DNA from: Theocolax elegans
Taxonomy: Eukaryota > Arthropoda > Insecta > Hymenoptera > Cerocephalidae
NCBI GenBank assembly: GCA_026168455.1
Contig: CM047431.1
Location: forward strand, 53,318,029 to 53,382,028
Direction of reading: 5' to 3'
Length of the DNA stretch: 64,000 nucleotides
Shown here: positions 62,154 to 64,000 of the stretch, in pieces
Numbering within the stretch: position 1 is the stretch's first letter
How the letters are laid out: each line of letters opens with the position of its first letter
The notes under the pieces: model-generated
Database searches by the model: none
The model's input: only the letters and a program-made list of their open reading frames with translations
What the model was told of the DNA's origin: nothing
Program-made: the position numbers and the translations under genes

Positions 62154-64000
62154 TTGACGATCACTACTGTTAGTGATCTTGTGATTAGTGTGAGTTTTGA
62201 AGTCTTACAGTATAGCGACTATTTACGTTATGAACAATATACCGGAATTACAACAGATAGTAATCCATCGGCTACCGCCTACTTTACTAACACATTGAAG
62301 TTGTTTGGCAGCACAGTTGATGATTTAAAAGCATTTTTTCGTGATGTGTACGCTCCTCTTGGTGAATTGCTCGCCTGGATAAATGGGCATGGTATCGATG
62401 CGCCAGTAGCTCGTTTAGCACCTGGTTTTACCAAGTACATGGCGTGCTGCTCTAATGCAGCATTTAGTTATTCAGTCCGATGGAAAATCCCAATGACCCA
62501 ATGTACACTCCGCTAGCCAAGTATTATGCGATGATAACCGGGCAAGGGCCCCGACCACGATGCATTCCAGCATTTTGCGTTACATTTTCGGATATCGCAA
62601 TACCCGCACCAGCGGATAATCATAAGTCAATCATCATCGATGGGGATGGTGTACTACTGATACAAGGTGGAGAAGCTGGGCAGTTCGATGTGCCCCCCGC
62701 CCTGGGTAATGCCCGGATGTACGTGACGGGTGTTCCACGTGCAACGGTGCATGGCGTTAATCACGTGGATGCAAACCTAACTGCAATGACATTAACGTAT
62801 ACTGATGGCCCCGGTGCAATAACGAATGGTGATATTATAGACCTTACACGCAACGTTATCACGGATGGTAAAAATACAGCTAAATTACAGTTTAGTAGAA
62901 TCGTACCGGATTGTAACGAAGCAGTGGCATCGATAAACACAACCGCGCCTATTGAAAAACCATTCAAACGACCTACGTTGGAAATCCCCAAATTCAACGG
63001 TAGCATTGGACAATGGCTTCAATTTTCGTCACATTTTCAAAAAATACATGAAGATATAACTATCAGTAAAGAAGATAAGTTACAATATTTGAAGCAAGCT
63101 ATGGAAAAAGGATTGCAGGCGGAGAGTGTCGTACAGGGTTACCCTACGAGCGCGGCAATTACGATAAGGCATACAGTAGCCTGAAGAATCGATTTGGTCG
63201 AGAAGATCTACTTGTTGAATTTTATACACGAGAGCTGCTTTCACTTGTTTTACAGAACGCTACGAGTAAAGGTAAACCAACAAGTGTATCAGAGGTTTAC
63301 GACAAAGTATCAGCACATATCCGCGCGCTCGAGACGCTTGGAGTTACAACAAATAATTGTGCAACTATGCTCTATCCGTTAGTGGAATCTTCCCTTCCCG
63401 CAGAAATTTTAAGTAGCATGGCAACGTTCGAGTTTCTCCAATGACGCAGGAGTAGAGGGCGCGAGAAATACAGATCGATTGACACGTCTACTTCAATTCT
63501 TAGAATCCGAGGTTAAAAACGAAGAAAGAATCATGATGGCAGTCAACGGCTTTCCTGTTCAAAACGCGTATGATAAAAGAGATAAAGCTAAAAATACTAA
63601 GGTAAAATCGGGATATTTCGCGGATCAAGCGACGGCTAGTGTATTATTATCGACCGAAGGTAAACTTAAAAATTGTATATTTTGTTCCGAAAATCACGAT
63701 AATTCTATGTGTGAAAAGGCGAAAAAGTTTTCATGCGATATGCGTAAAAATATGGTAAAAGAAAACGGTTGCTGTTTCAAGTGTTTAAAACGTGGACATC
63801 GATCAAAAAATTGTCGAGTTAAAATAAATGTAGTATACGCAATGGTGCTCATGCAATCCTTCTTTGTACAAATACGCACGATAGTAAAACTGAAGCAAGT
63901 ATTCAAGATGTACATAAGATAGATAGCTCCGCAGAAAGAAAATTTACCGAGTACAATTTAGCCAACTTTTGTAATCTACCTGATGTTTTTTACAAACCTT
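62154..64000 (+). pseudogene. Gag copy 7: unassigned domain, DUF1759-type region and zinc knuckles, runs off the window
   Basis: The domain is split by a deletion near 62480 (frames 62154-62516 and 62480-63184), with another base missing near 63157. The distal gag is open at 63479-63922: LLQFLESEVKNEERIMM, then CIFCSENHDNSMC and a CCHC knuckle CFKCLKRGHRSKNC at 63773-63814, which bind nucleic acid in Pao/BEL Gag. The start of the protease-proximal region follows. No reverse transcriptase lies within the window. Confidence 0.8.

Overview
This window reads as AT-rich nuclear DNA of an arthropod, most likely an insect. It holds spliced genes with GT..AG introns and secreted proteins, much simple repeat, and many eukaryotic transposons (Tc1/mariner-like palindromes, a Ty3/gypsy element, Pao/BEL gag). 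The two secreted nuclease-family genes resemble insect gut dsRNases and the endonuclease-like proteins of parasitoid wasp venom, so a hymenopteran is possible, but nothing here fixes the species.

Layout. 1-9.2 kb: AT-rich DNA with a TIMMDC1-like terminal exon (about 3.08 kb), a 1.07-kb palindromic Tc1/mariner-type element (4.0-5.1 kb), a broken LARP1 DM15 fragment (6.1-6.6 kb) and a roughly 176-bp minisatellite (7.0-7.9 kb). 9.3-11.2 kb: a three-exon secreted DNA/RNA non-specific endonuclease with its catalytic His. 12.9-26.5 kb: a nest of three families of long foldback elements (X, Y, Z) joined end to end through short (AT)n linkers, with truncations, mosaics and duplicated blocks. 30.4-33.1 kb: a four-exon paralogue of the endonuclease whose catalytic His is replaced by Met. 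33.1-37.1 kb: no gene seen.

37.14-42.54 kb: a Ty3/gypsy element with two 748-bp LTRs that differ at about three sites, a TAAT target duplication, a Lys-type primer site and a polypurine tract. Where gag, protease and most of reverse transcriptase should be, it carries about 1.48 kb of an uninterrupted picorna-like (iflavirus/dicistrovirus-like) polyprotein: the C-terminal half of a 3C-like protease plus the polymerase up to motif B. Gypsy RNase H and integrase follow, broken by a TGA and a slip in an A7 run. The chimera sits inside intact LTR boundaries, so it was probably made by template switching during reverse transcription and inserted as a unit.

45-64 kb: seven partial copies of a Pao/BEL gag region. 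Each has a domain of about 280 residues that I cannot assign, placed between the gag coiled coil and the DUF1759-type domain. Copies 1-6 are separated by arrays (about 59 units in all) of a 131-bp satellite whose unit is the start of that same ORF. A block from copy 3 through its array recurs 5,913 bp downstream. The last copy runs off the window edge.

The window is thus a repeat-rich locus with two secreted nuclease-family genes, one apparently non-catalytic, and two retroelements that have taken in foreign sequence. A small-RNA (piRNA) source locus is a reasonable but untested hypothesis.
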